Assembly: GCA_947561395.2 (NCBI GenBank)
Contig: OX387183.1
Span: forward strand, 17,039,402-17,103,401
DNA: 64,000 nt
Reading direction: 5' to 3'
Origin: Buxus sempervirens
Lineage: Eukaryota > Streptophyta > Magnoliopsida > Buxales > Buxaceae
Shown: piece after piece, positions 35,978-48,500 of the stretch
Numbering within the stretch: position 1 is the stretch's first letter
How the letters are laid out: the number at the start of each line of letters is the position of its first letter
The notes under the pieces: generated by a model
Seen by the model: only the letters and a program-made list of their open reading frames with translations
Databases searched by the model: none
What the model was told of the DNA's origin: nothing
Made by a program: the position numbers and the translations under genes

Positions 35978-36271
35978 TGTTAGAGAATATAGAACACGGT
36001 TCCTATTAAAAGCTTAAGCTAATGGTAGGGGTGAATTTTATATATTTAATTATATTCCTTAACACTCCCCTCACGTGTGGGCCGGACTCAAACCAATTTA
36101 AGAGAGACCCTACACCTGTAATATTTTTTCTCAACGGGTGGAGTATAGATTTGAATACATGACCATCGCGTTAGCTTAAGGCTCTGATACCATATAGAGC
36201 ACACTATTCTTACTAAAAGCTTAAGCTAATAGTAGGGGTTAGTTTTATATATTTAATTATATTCCTTAATA
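35978..36271 (-). mobile_element. TRIM-like miniature LTR element
   Basis: Two direct repeats of about 80 bp (35978-36064 and 36193-36271) share AAGCTTAAGCTAATRGTAGG and TATATTTAATTATATTCCTT. On the minus strand the right repeat is followed by TGGTATCAGAGC (36181-36192), the initiator Met tRNA primer site. The left repeat is preceded by a purine-rich GTGAGGGGAG. Size (about 294 bp) and parts fit terminal-repeat retrotransposons in miniature, which encode nothing and depend on other elements. The right repeat lacks part of its end and no target duplication is visible, so it is an old copy. Confidence 0.65.
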
Positions 36272-38199
36272 GAGAATAATTATTCAAGTATGGATTTAAT
36301 TTTATTTAATTCCTACTGTTGGACAAGAGGCCGTCATTTTGTGGATACAATCATCTATGCTAATTCACCCTAGCTGCTTTGATATAGCAATTGTAGTTTT
36401 GCTGATTCGATTTGATTTTTGCTAACTCTTCGCTCTTGTTGTTGCTTATGCACGAAACCGAAGAAATCAATTCCATTGCGAAATCAAAGTAATTCAACCT
36501 ACATTAATTGTAAATATCCGATTCTGGTATTTGCAAGAACTGCAAAAATATTTTCATCAAAAAAAACAACTGCAAAAATATCATCAGCCGTTTTTTCACA
36601 GGAAATCTGATTTTGCAAAAAGCTGTTTTAGCTGCTTCCACACATTTCAAAAGAAACTTTGACTGAAAGCTTGGGCATGGAAGCGGCTAGTCAAAAACAG
36701 ATTTCCAGTGGCTGCTCTCCCATTTGTTCACACAGACACACACCTACATATGGATCCTTCCAAGAACAAATGATTAATTTGACATTTTGCTTAATGGGAT
36801 CCTATTAATCAACACTAAGGGAGGCACATGCATACTAAACATCCTTACCTTTAATGTAGCATGAAAGAAAAAAAAGTAGTGGGTAGTTATAATTCACGAT
36901 TGTTTTAATTGGAGAGGACAGTAATTGGAAAAAACAAAAAAAACAAACAAAGAAACAACAAACAAACTGAGGAGAGGTAAGAATCTTAAAGGAATATTTT
37001 CCTTTTGTTTGAAGACGATGAGTTGGGGATTTTTTTATTTATTTGAAAACGTAACAACGATAGCTTTAAAAGCAAAACGTTGTTACGTTTTGAAAACGGC
37101 TCCGATTGAAATTGGCTGGCTCAAAAACCGGAGCCAGCCAATTTGCCATTAAAGAGAGCTGCTGAGGAGTGGGCCCCTGGGACGCGTGTCGTCCCCAAAC
37201 GCTCCCAAGAGGAAACGAAGGAGGAAATCCTCGTAGAGGAAATCGGCTGTTTTTAAAGGGGATTGTTGGTTAGTTGAAGAGAAATGGTGGTTTTTAAAGG
37301 GAATTACATCATGGTTCTTCCTATCTCGTATGTGAAAATCTTGATAGACAAACCATTCACTATTTTCATTTCTTCACCGTTGGTGAGAGTCTAGTATAAA
37401 TCCCTCTCGTTGAGTATTTTCGGTAGGATGCAATAGTGGTAGATTTTACCATCAACTAGTAGCAATATCAATCAACATTCCATTAGTAATAAGGATGAAA
37501 ATGGAAGCAGATGAAAGGAAAAGAAATATAGTTTAGAAGCAAAGATTTCTCAATCACCTCTAGACACGATAAGAATGGTCATCAAATCCCTTTCATTTTA
37601 CCATGTGGCAAATTGGCAATGGAGGCTTGCCTCAGCATGGAAGAGGAAGGGTTGGCTGTTAGTTTGTTTAAGAGAAAGGGGTGGATATATTAATGTATTT
37701 ACATTTCGTGCCACTCTTTAAAAGTTCATTCATTTTACAAGTTTGCCACTACAAAAACACCCAAACCCCATTCCTAAAATCTGAAAATGGGGTCAGAGGC
37801 GATTTTAGAAAACAATGGTTTTTCTCACTCTCATTTTGGGAGAATGAGTTTTGGCCCGCTTACCAAACATGTCTATTTCTCAAAATTCATTGTAGGCCTT
37901 GAACTCATTCCAAGGCTTGGAATGAGTTCCCAAAAATGAACGCCAAACGAGACCTTACTAGACCTAACAGAACATCCAAAAATACATATGTTAAGTGAAA
38001 TTTAATTCCAAGAAATCATTTGCCAAGTGTCAAATGCAAGTCATATCAACATTTGTAGTACAAATCGTGTCCCACTGACTAAAACAAAAAGACCCCATAA
38101 GTTTGGAATACCAATATTATTTCGCAATCCATCGTTATACCTCAATCTACTTTTGACTTCAAATGGGTTTAAACAATTTGAAGTGTCTCTTTGTATTGC
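36272..38199. other. Intergenic DNA with an inverted old-LTR block and a MITE-like palindrome
   Basis: 37100-37250 is the inverted relative of 32641-32790. At 37905-37930 there is a near-perfect palindrome (AACTCATTCCAA / TTGGAATGAGTT) followed by CCCAAAAATGAACGCCAAAC, probably the end of a short inverted-repeat transposon. No gene is seen. Confidence 0.4.
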
Positions 38200-38811
38200 G
38201 TGGCCCCGTCATCGAATCCATTCTTATATGACTCCCACTGGAACATGGCCAAGTTAACGCGGTCGTTATGGTTCCAACCCAGCCGCCGTGCTTGAACCCA
38301 TGGCTAAATCTATGGCGGAGTCTCCGAGTTCTTATTAAAACTCTAATCCAAATCCTTTTCGCTCTCGCGGTCGCGGCTATTCGTCGTCAAGAATCTTAAT
38401 AACTACAGTTCTATTAATAAACTATCTGATTTCTTCCGCAATCTCAAGCTCCGATAGTTGCCAACTTGCCGCGAAGCTCCGTTCGGAGCTCTCGTTCTTC
38501 TCCGGTTTTGTCGGGTTTGTTTTTTTTCTCTTTCTTAGGGTTTCCGATTGTTACCTAGGGTTTCATAGGGCTTCGATTCCTATCCCAGTTTGGATGCAAC
38601 CAAGTGTTTCTGACTAAATCTTTATTTCTTCTATTTCATAACTCAATATTCTTGGGGGATTCTGTGATTCGAATTGTAATTTTGTTACTCATGCTGATTA
38701 TTATTTCAGATTTTTCTCCACGATTTCTGTTATAAAGGTGCTAATTTGGTGGCCTATAATAAAAGTCAACAAACCTTCAGCATCACTTCAAATTCCATTC
38801 TCCTGTCTCAG
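38200..38811 (+). promoter_or_regulatory. Putative promoter and 5' UTR exons of the CSB/CHR8 gene
   Basis: The GC content rises and CT-rich, CGCCG-type leader sequence starts near 38270. A possible exon ends at 38811 with CTGTCTCAG|GTAATTG, a good donor. The next acceptor in the right direction is TTTTTTAG at 42544, which opens the exon with the start codon. This implies a 3.7-kb intron in the 5' UTR. Exact transcript start and number of leader exons cannot be seen without RNA data. Confidence 0.4.
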
Positions 38812-40844
38812 GTAATTGTGTTCTAATTCTAACTCCTGCTTTGCGCCCTTTTCTTTTCAATTTGAGAAATGGATTTTTGTGGGGAATTTGGTTCTAGTTC
38901 ACCTTTTTAGTGAGCGATCCTCACTTGTTTTTCGTAACTGTCCTTTTTAAAGTTTTAGATTAGATTTGTGATTTATTTGTCGGTTTATTTTCATGGTTTG
39001 TATCCTACAACGTCATTCCAAGTTCGCAGCCATCTTCCTGTTTTTTCTGTTTGTTCAGTTATGTAGTATCTGTTTCAAGATGCTTGGAGTGAGGAAAATT
39101 AAATAATTCATAAATTTTTTTTGGGTACATTGTGAGTGTGAAATTCAGAAATTTGAATATTGAAATAATGAAAAAATTACCTTCTGTTATAACCTTCCAA
39201 AATTGCTGTTAATACACTCACACATTGTAGTAGTAAATAATTTACTTTAGTTCTATCAGTTTGGTAAAACAATTGTAGTAGTAAATAATTTACTTTAGTT
39301 CTATCAGTTGCTTGCTTACTCTGGGTTAGTATATTTATTGCTCAATGATGTGTCTATATACTTGTATCAAGTATGTGGACAGATTTTGACCAAGTTTTCT
39401 TTTCTTAAGACTAGCAACGGTGAATGTGCGTTGCATGATGTGAATGACTTGCCCTTTGTATCCTTATTTATTTCATGTTTAATATATATCATTCCCTCCG
39501 TGGTTTGTTTGTTTTTGTTGAAAGATCATAACAGAGGAATTTTTAAGAAGAGTATGTTGTTACAAGGAAATAGTATTGGTTAGAGTCAGCTAGGTCTCTT
39601 GTGTTAGTGTCATTAAAGATTTAAACAGAGAACATTTGGGTATATGTTTTTTTATGAAAGTTCTTAGGTGGTGTATATCCTGTATTTTCATCTAGGACCC
39701 CTCATACCCATTTGTCGCCTTTTCTGTCATTAATTGAAGCGGATATTGGCCACCAAGAAGGGGATGGTGTGGTTGGGGAGTCGGTTTGGGGCTATGAAAT
39801 GTGTAAGAGGCAAAGTACATAAAGATTGATGGCATAACAAAGAAAAGGCGATGATTAAGAGTGAGTTACATTAGGTTAGGTCTTTGCAATGAACTCCACA
39901 ATACCGTATGTTGTCTCCTCGAACATCAATTTATTTCTTTTCTGTTAGAGACTAAAATCAATCATATCAATCATAGAAAAGTTATAGGAGGAAATGGCAT
40001 AGATTTATATCTAATTTTTGTTATTACAGTAAATAATACTTTTTTTATTAAAACATATGCCCCGCTAGAAATATCTAATTAATATGATATTATTTTAAAA
40101 CATTAATGTATAATGTAAAGTATATTTTAAATTTTCTTTAGAGATTTATTATACAATAAATATCATCTTTATTCATATGATAACATTCCGTAGATTTAAC
40201 TAAAAGAATATTATTAATTGGAATTTCTAATAAATCCTACTAAATTAGACTTCTTTAATTTCACGTAAGCAAACTGCAGCTGCTAAAGGCCTTTATTCGC
40301 CTTTGACTATTCTGCTACCTATTTACTTCCCCAGATAAAATCATATAATCAATTATTTTTTCTATTTTTATGAATTAATTAATAATCTAGTTTAATTTTT
40401 CTAGCCAGTTTAGTTCTCTTATGATTATTATTGTTGTTTCTTATTATTGTTAGTTTTTTAAATACAAACATTCTACTCTCCTATAAGAAACCTTCTGAAA
40501 TATAGGAAGGAATAGTGTCACATAATGCATATTTTAAGTTAAAACATTTATACTCAATTAATTTATTGAGATTGATTTGCAGGTATTAAAAGAATTTTAT
40601 ATTCTAATAGAATTTAAGTGAAAATTACTTAACAATATTCATAGATGATTCTTTATAGATTTTAATTGTTATTTTAGAAGGTATTAAAGTGTTTCTTACT
40701 AATTTTAAGTTTTTTTTTAGGTATAGATATTAATTAAGGTCCTATTTATATGTTTATTTTCTGGAAATAGACATATATTAGTGCTTTATATGGGCATAGA
40801 GAAAGGACGAATTTTTAAATATATTAATTTTAGTAGAAAATAAA

Positions 40845-41901
40845 ATACAGTGAGCTGCACGTGAGGTCCATTATAAGTTGTACTTATCCTGGAGTAGCTT
40901 TCCTGCCTTCACACAGGCACTCCCATTATCTATAACAAATTCGCACTAGGTTCTTCTGGCCAAGTTATTTAATTATTGATTTCATCAAACCATCTATATA
41001 CTTATGATCCTTAATCTTATCACTTGCATCCACTAACCAGTCCAATAGTCACACATAATAGTAACACTAAACTTCTCACAATGTGGACATATGCTACCTA
41101 TGTAATCTTTGATCTCTTTGTCTTCCTCATCTAAATATTTCCCCATTATCTCATGGGGTGTGGGGGTCAATACTCCTCTTCTAGCTTCTTGTACAACATC
41201 TATCATGTTCTTGAAGTATGGACTAGCAGCTGCATTTGTTGGGATGTAACTAAAACTGAAGAGTTTTGAGATAAGTTTACCAGTTTTCTCCCTTACATTG
41301 CCCCCACTCCGTACATATTTCAATCTTTTCTGCTTGCATTCTTTGATTTGTAAGACGAAGGCTCCATAGGAGGATCTGGCATCCTCGTGCTGTGGGATCA
41401 TCTGAAAGCTCTACCTCCACCCCTAGCATCCTACAACTACTACCTAACCCTCTACCTCCTCCTCCTGATGTCCCAGCCTCATTAGACAACCCAAGCCTCT
41501 CAGACTCCTTTCTCTCGAACTCCTTCTATATATAAGCCTGCCACTGAATCCGATAACTAGCCTGATCCTCCTTTGTGACACAATCAGGTGGATATGGGAT
41601 GTCATCTTCTAATCGCTATCATCTGGCACTCGCACAAGCTCTGCTAATTTTCATTTCACATGCTCCTCTTTACGCTACTCGTACTAGACCAATCAAGATG
41701 CTTCTTCATCATCTGCTTAACTTTTGGACCTACCTTAGGGCAATTTGACACATTCTTATAGCTATGTGCCAGATGTTGCTTGAATTTGGAAACCTCATTG
41801 CTCCTGATAATTTTATGACAGTAATTACATACTGCTATGTTCTCGTTTCCCTCATACGGTATGCCATGACTCCGTCCAATATCTTCCTTCGTCCATGCCA
41901 T
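40845..41901 (-). pseudogene. hAT transposase fragment, antisense in the CSB 5' UTR intron
   Basis: 41901-41656 encodes a BED zinc finger (WTKEDIGRSHGIPYEGNENI, then CNYCHKIIRSNEVSKFKQHL). From about 41320 to 41033 it reads FSYIPTNAAASPYFKNMIDV and SVTIMCDYWTG, the DUF659 start of plant hAT transposases. Further left, in other frames, come LVDASDKIKDHKYIDGLMKS and ACVKAGKLLQDKYNL-like sequence to about 40850. Several frameshifts and stops are visible and the C-terminal dimerisation domain is missing. No terminal inverted repeats or 8-bp duplication were found. Confidence 0.8.
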
Positions 41902-42565
41902 ATCGTCTTAGACCCTCAAATACGACCACGAATTAGCTGAAAAAACAAAGCATAAGTAGGCTAAACTAGTTCATAAAATGTAAACTATTTCAATCCATTC
42001 ACATACTAATTTGCATTGAAGCTTTGGTATTTTTTTTAAATTTTTCCTCAATTTTTAGTATTTTTAATATTTTTTAATTTAAATCATCATAATCATAACA
42101 TAAAATTTTTTATATCTTACAATATAGCAAATTGTACAATATATATTTGCAACATATGTTTTATAGATAATAAAAAAGGTGGGCGCAGATAAAATACTCT
42201 CTCCTCCTTCTAACCTTTTTTTTTTCCTTAATAATTCTTCTACTCTTTCTTTTTGTTAAAATACTTGAGAATTACATAAAACCATCCTAGGTTTCTTTGG
42301 AAATTTTTTTTGGCTATTCCATCTATATTGCAATTTCTGCTGTTCTAGTGAAACAGAATATAGTTTTTATTCTGTCAGTAAAAAACCATTTTATTTGGAA
42401 AGTGTGTTGCACTTCTGCCAGTTAAAAGTATGTTTAGCAGATTAATGTTGTAACTAAACACTTCCAAGATCATCAATTTTAAATTTTCAATAATGATTCG
42501 CATGAAGAATAAATGATATATTTTTGTTTTCACTTCTTTTTTAGGTTGTGCATCTTGTCTGCGTC

Positions 42566-42595
42566 ATGACGTGGAGGATGGAATTACTGATCTAA
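42566..42595 (+). other. Short upstream ORF before the CSB start
   Basis: ATG at 42566 opens a nine-codon frame (MTWRMELLI) that ends 4 nt before the main ATG at 42600, in the same exon. Such a close upstream frame can lower translation of the main frame; effect here is inferred. Confidence 0.5.
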
Positions 42596-42599
42596 GTTC

Positions 42600-45500
42600 A
42601 TGGAGGAAGAAGAGGAGGATAAAATTCTGTTAAGCAGTTTGGGTGTCACTTCAGTGAATCCTGAAGATATTGAACGTGGCATACTAGCAGAGGTTTTCAC
42701 TTTGAGTTCTTTTTGTTTTTGTTTTTCTTTATTTTCTTACTGAAAGAGTTGGAGACTGCTTCCCACCTAGAATGGATGTGTTGTTGTAGTTTGTGCAGCT
42801 AGCATTGTATCCTCTTCTTGAATCCCAATCAATTTTTTCCTCTACATGCCAATTAACAAATATGTATGCATGTGTGTATGTAATAACTTGGTCTTATACT
42901 TCTTAGAATTTCAGCAGTTGACTGCACAATTTTTTGCACCCTTTCAAAGAAGTTCTGCGTTATGAGGAGCAGGGTGTTATATTTTAATGTTCTAGTACCT
43001 CTTTTCCACTGTAGTTGCTGTAAACTGAAGCTTTAGATGTTATGTTCCTATGCTTTGTAAACATTAATTAATTTTTATTTGCATAATGAATAATTTGGAA
43101 TGGTTCTACCATGACGATACTTTACATCTTTAGATAAAAAAAAATTTAGAGGGCCTTGGGTTGAACCAAGTACAAGATAATAGTTTCGTGGATTTTATGT
43201 TGGTGAAACAAAAATTCAATATAATATTATTATACTGAGGAGTACCAGAATGATGAGAACACTCTACATCTTACTTCATTATTCATCCAAAAAAAAAGAA
43301 TACTCTAGATCTTTCTTATCATAACCTTGAATGTTGTTGGTCATTTTGAATTCCATTTAAAACAAATTTTTAGAATTTCAATTTTGAAAATTAATTGTTC
43401 TCAGAACCATATATATATATATATATACTTCTTTTCAAAACCAATCTCCCAAAATGTGTTGGTATACTCTTGAATGCTTGGATTTGAGAAGTGGCATACT
43501 TGTGACGCTGCCTTGGGTTCCTCTATAAACTAAAGGCAGTCATAATTTCTTTTAAAAGCAGCGGAGTACTTGTAATTTTGACAAGCGATTTGTAGTTCCT
43601 CATTTTTAAAAAATAGATTATGGTATTGAAAATGTTAACCAGGGATGCAAGTCAGAATGGCTTTTGGATTTGATGTAGAGAATCTATTAACTGTTACTTC
43701 TAATATGTTGATACTTCCAAAGCTCTTATATGTTCTTGAATCCATTTTTTTAACTTGTTTATAGTTTTGTTTAATTAAAATTTTGGCAGTTGTTAACCTA
43801 ACCTGGCAGGTGAATAATGAGGTTAGAAACAGCTGTGAAGTATGTGGTGGCTCTGAGGAGGCTGTTCAAGAAAAAGAAAAGGGTGTTGAGCCATCATTGG
43901 CTAGCCAAACAAAACTTTATAATAGATTGAGGGCAGTAGAAGTTGAAATAGATGCTGTTGCAGCTAGTGTTGAACAGGTGCGAAATGTTGCTAGAAATAA
44001 AGGCCATGTCTCAGATGGTAAAAATATCAGGGAAGAGGGTGATACATGGAATGATAACAACATTGAAGTTTCACCCAATGACTTAACCCTTCAACATGCA
44101 TTGGCTGTGGATCGTCTAAGAAGCCTCAGGAAAACAAAGGATCAACTTCAGAAAGAACTTTCAGAGTTCTGGGAGGATAATACCAAGAACATTACTGATC
44201 GGGATGAGTTAATCCAAAATCTGGTTAAAGAAGAGCCAGGAATCAAGCGGAAGTTGAAAAAGGCTGATATCTCAAAAAAGGATCAGAAAAAGCGACATAA
44301 AAAGGTTTCATTTGATGATGATGCCGATTTTGATGCAGTATTGGATGCTGCATCTGCAGGATTTGTTGAAACAGTGAGTTGCATGTAGTTCTTTTCCATA
44401 TTCATTATCCTAATTTGTTGTGGTTAATGAAATGGTGGCAGAAAGGAAGTTCATTTTATAATGTTTGTTTTGCATAAAGTTTGATTCTGACAGTTTGTTA
44501 AATTCACAAATAAAATATGGGTATCTGAGTGCTAACTTGCCATTTTTGATAACCTAGGAAAGGGATGAGTTAGTTCGGAAAGGAATTTTAACTCCTTTTC
44601 ATAAACTTAAAGGCTTCGAACGTCGCCTTCAACAAGCAGGGCCATCTGATAGACCTGGTATACATAAGGAAGAAGATGATAATGAGAACCTTGCCTCAGC
44701 CAGTGTTGCTAGAGCTATTCGATCAATGACCAAGGCTGTACAAGGTCGGCCAACAACCAAGTTGCTTGATGCAGAATCCTTACCTAAGCTTGAAGCTCCA
44801 ACTCATCCTTTTCACAGACTAAAAACACCCATCAAACTAGTACAATCGCCAGATAGTGAGTCAGAGAAGACTAAAAAGAAGAGACGGATACAGAAAAGAC
44901 CTGTACCTGACAAGAAATGGAGAAATCTTGTTTCCCATGAAGAAAGAGTTTCAGAAGAAATTGGTATGTCTTTTGTGTTCTCCTTGAATAAATCACTAGG
45001 AAGATTATTGCTCCCATAGTTTGTATATATTCTATAATTTAAATTTTTGAACTCAGTGTCTACTGTTGAAATTTTTTAGCTTGACCTACATCTGATCTCT
45101 GGGTGACGCAGTTTTATAGTTCTCTGTTTCAAGTTTACGTTTTTTCCATTATACTGTGAGTTTGTTTACTTTGGATTGTTGTTTCTGATCATTAATTTTT
45201 TTTTCACTAAATTACGATTTTGAAGGTAATTTTCTGTTGTGATAATCGTCAGATTCTAAAATTGTGTTTCAATTTTCAATATATCTATCTGACATATTAT
45301 CTTTAATATTAGTAATTTGAGACTTGCATTCAACTATCATGCTGTATCTTTTCAAGAACTTGAACTATGTGTGTGATGCCAAGCTCCATAAGTTGTATAG
45401 TTTAATTGCATTATTGATTGTCTAGGAATGCATGACTGAGTAGGAATTATTTATACCTCTCTTCGTACTTAGCATACTCATAGAAGGCTTTTACAATATT

Positions 45501-48500
45501 AAACTTGTTTTCTTCCTTTTTTATCATGTTGGGAGGTGAAAGAATTGGGAATAATGAGTAAAAAACTTTTCAATGTCTTCCGACATTCTATCTTTTCTCT
45601 GTTGTTATGCATGATTTGCAGTATACTTGGTCTTCCAGTTTGAAGTCTGCCAAGATGGGTTTATTGCTGTTCATTCAGGTCTCTGTCTGAGCTGAGTAAT
45701 GGCATTGGTTCTGAACTTGTCTGTTTGCAGATAAATTTTGATGAGACATAGTTGAGACAACCTTCATTTCCACTGGTCTTATATTGAGCTTCCATGCCTA
45801 AATCGATCCTTAAAATTGAGATATGAATCTTCATTTATTATTTATAGCTTTTCTTTGAGAGATTTGAACTACTATAATATTGAGGCAGCCATGCATGTTG
45901 AAAAATTTAAAATGTCATTCACTAAACATTCACCTCCCACTTTATTTTATTGCTAGTTTTCCTTTTTTCCTTCATTCTAATTATTTTACCAGGTAATATT
46001 TATTACGTATTTAACATTTTCATTTGAAAATAATCAGTCCAACTGCTTGCGAATTTCCTGCATCTCCTTTTTTATTTTTTATGGAAAGAATTTCCTGCAT
46101 TAAGATGTCTAGAATTCCACCATTTTTTATTCACCTTTGTGGTTTGACTAACTGTAGTTTGGTTACTAATCGTTCTGTGGACAGAGATGCCCTTGTAATT
46201 TTGCCTTGTGTTTGACTCTTTTGGGCATCGCTATGTCTTCCACTTTCGATTAATTTTTTGCTAATTTTAATACTTCAAACCTTGCCAATTAAACTATGGA
46301 CTTTTTTCACGTATGCATCTAAATAGTAAAATCTTTTTATTTATATCCTTTTTTTATAAGTTAGAAAGAAAAAAAAAAAACCCATCAGCCACAATTGTTA
46401 AACATGAAACATTTTGCATTTATCCCCTTAATTCATAGTTTCATTTATATCCATACCCTCTAATTACGGCAATTGTTATAGTCATGCGTCTGGGGTTAAA
46501 AGCCATTAGCTGCTGTTATTTATTTTGACCAATGACTAAAGTAACCTTCTATTGAGCAAGAAACATTTTTGCATGTCTCCTTATATTACCTTATATTTTA
46601 TTTATATTTGTCTATTGTAATCTTAGCGTATCTATACCCAAGATGTCAGGAATTTACCTAATTAACAATTGTTCATTGAAACTTAATCTAGAAAGTCAAA
46701 TAATATTTTTTATTTTCTTATTTTTAAATTGAAAAAAAGAAGCAATCTTGTTCTTTAAAATTAAAAATTTCTAGCTAACATCCAACATTATTTATATGGG
46801 TGATGCAACTTTCAAGTGTTAAAATCTTTTAGATTTAAAAAAAAAAATCCATATATAAATGAGGACCCAATATCTCTACAGTAATAATTCTATTTTTTCA
46901 GTTGTCCACATTATCCAATTTGAGGATTTCTAGCAACCTCTTCCATGATTTAATACTAAATTAAACAATGTTTCTTGGTTTCCTATTAGAGTAGGTGTAT
47001 AAAGGTAATATCCGTTCTTCATGGAACTTAAAGATCAAAGAGATCAATAGAAAGATTCGCTTTTATATACAATGTCATAGTGAGGCCGGTATAGTGTTAC
47101 TGGTGACCGAATCAGAGTTGACTTGTGAGTCTTTTGGGTTGGCTCTTGGGTTTGATGGGTGTGCAAACACCTTCCCATGGACTAGCGTATATAAAAGATT
47201 CACTTCTATATATAAGGTCGTAATGAGGATGGGTATGACTACAATGATTATGGTAAAGGGAGAGATATAGATATAAATACATAATTGTATTTCTTATATC
47301 AGAAGTAATGTCTTAAATTAAAAAAGTAATAGAAGTAGAGGAGATGAAATTGGTTAAGATGGTTTTGGGCATGTAAAATAAAGACAGTCAGGTGTAATTG
47401 TATGGAGGTATGAGATATGCAAAAGGGCTACACAGAGACCAAGAACACACTTAGATAGTTAGATGGAGTTTGTCAGAAATGACTTGTAAGGCATGCAATC
47501 TAGCTGAAGGTATAGTTATTGACAATGGATTGATGGAGCTATAAATGTGTGACCAATTCAAATGATGAGGCATATTCTTCTTCTTGTTGTATAGTTGCTT
47601 CTCATAATTGTGTATCTCATAGCATTTCTGATATCAAACTTATTACTTGCTATTGAAAAGAAGATGAAAAGAGTAGCTCGGTGACTTCTGATCAAGATGA
47701 AGGAAATCAAGATAATATTGTGGATGCCGAGGAAAATGAACCTCCTTTTGTAACACTTGAAGGAGGACTGAAAATCCCAGAAGCTATTTTCAGCAAACTA
47801 TTTGACTACCAAAGAGTTGGAGTGCAGTGGCTCTGGGAATTGCATTGCCAAAGAGCTGGTGGAATTATTGGGGATGAGATGGGTCTTGGTAAGACTATCC
47901 AAGTCATATCTTTCCTTGGAGCTTTGCATTTCAGTAATATGTACAAACCAAGCATTATTGTCTGCCCTGTGACCCTCTTGCAACAATGGAGGAGGGAAGC
48001 ACGAATATGGTACCCAAAATTTCATGTTGAGATTCTACATGATTCTGTTTTGGTTCCCACTAACAGGAAGAAGCGATCCAAATCTGATGAAAGTGATTAT
48101 GATAGTGAAGACTCATTAGACAGTGACAGGGAATGGACTATGCCTATAAAAACAACAAAAAAGTGGGATTTCTTGATAGATCGTGTCTTGAAATCAGAGT
48201 CTGGGCTGCTTATAACCTCATATGAGCAACTCCGGATCCTTGGAGAAAAATTGCTTGATATAGAATGGGGTTATGCTGTGTTGGATGAAGGACATCGCAT
48301 CAGGAACCCAAATGCTGAGATTACTCTAGCTTGTAAACAGCTACAGACTGTTCATCGTGTCATAATGACAGGTGCACCAATCCAGAACAAGTTGACAGAG
48401 CTGTGGTCATTGTTTGATTTTGTCTTTCCTGGAAAGTTGGGAGTCCTGCCTGTATTTGAGGCAGAATTTGCAGTTCCCATCTCAGTTGGTGGTTATGCAA

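Noticed and set aside
36181-36192. tRNA-like sequence GCTCTGATACCA
   Set aside because: It is only the complement of the Met tRNA primer site; no cloverleaf can be formed around it.
46995-47270. 91-codon frame in the CSB third intron
   Set aside because: No domain recognised. It lies between good splice sites of the CSB gene and near LINE debris, so it is probably old repeat sequence.
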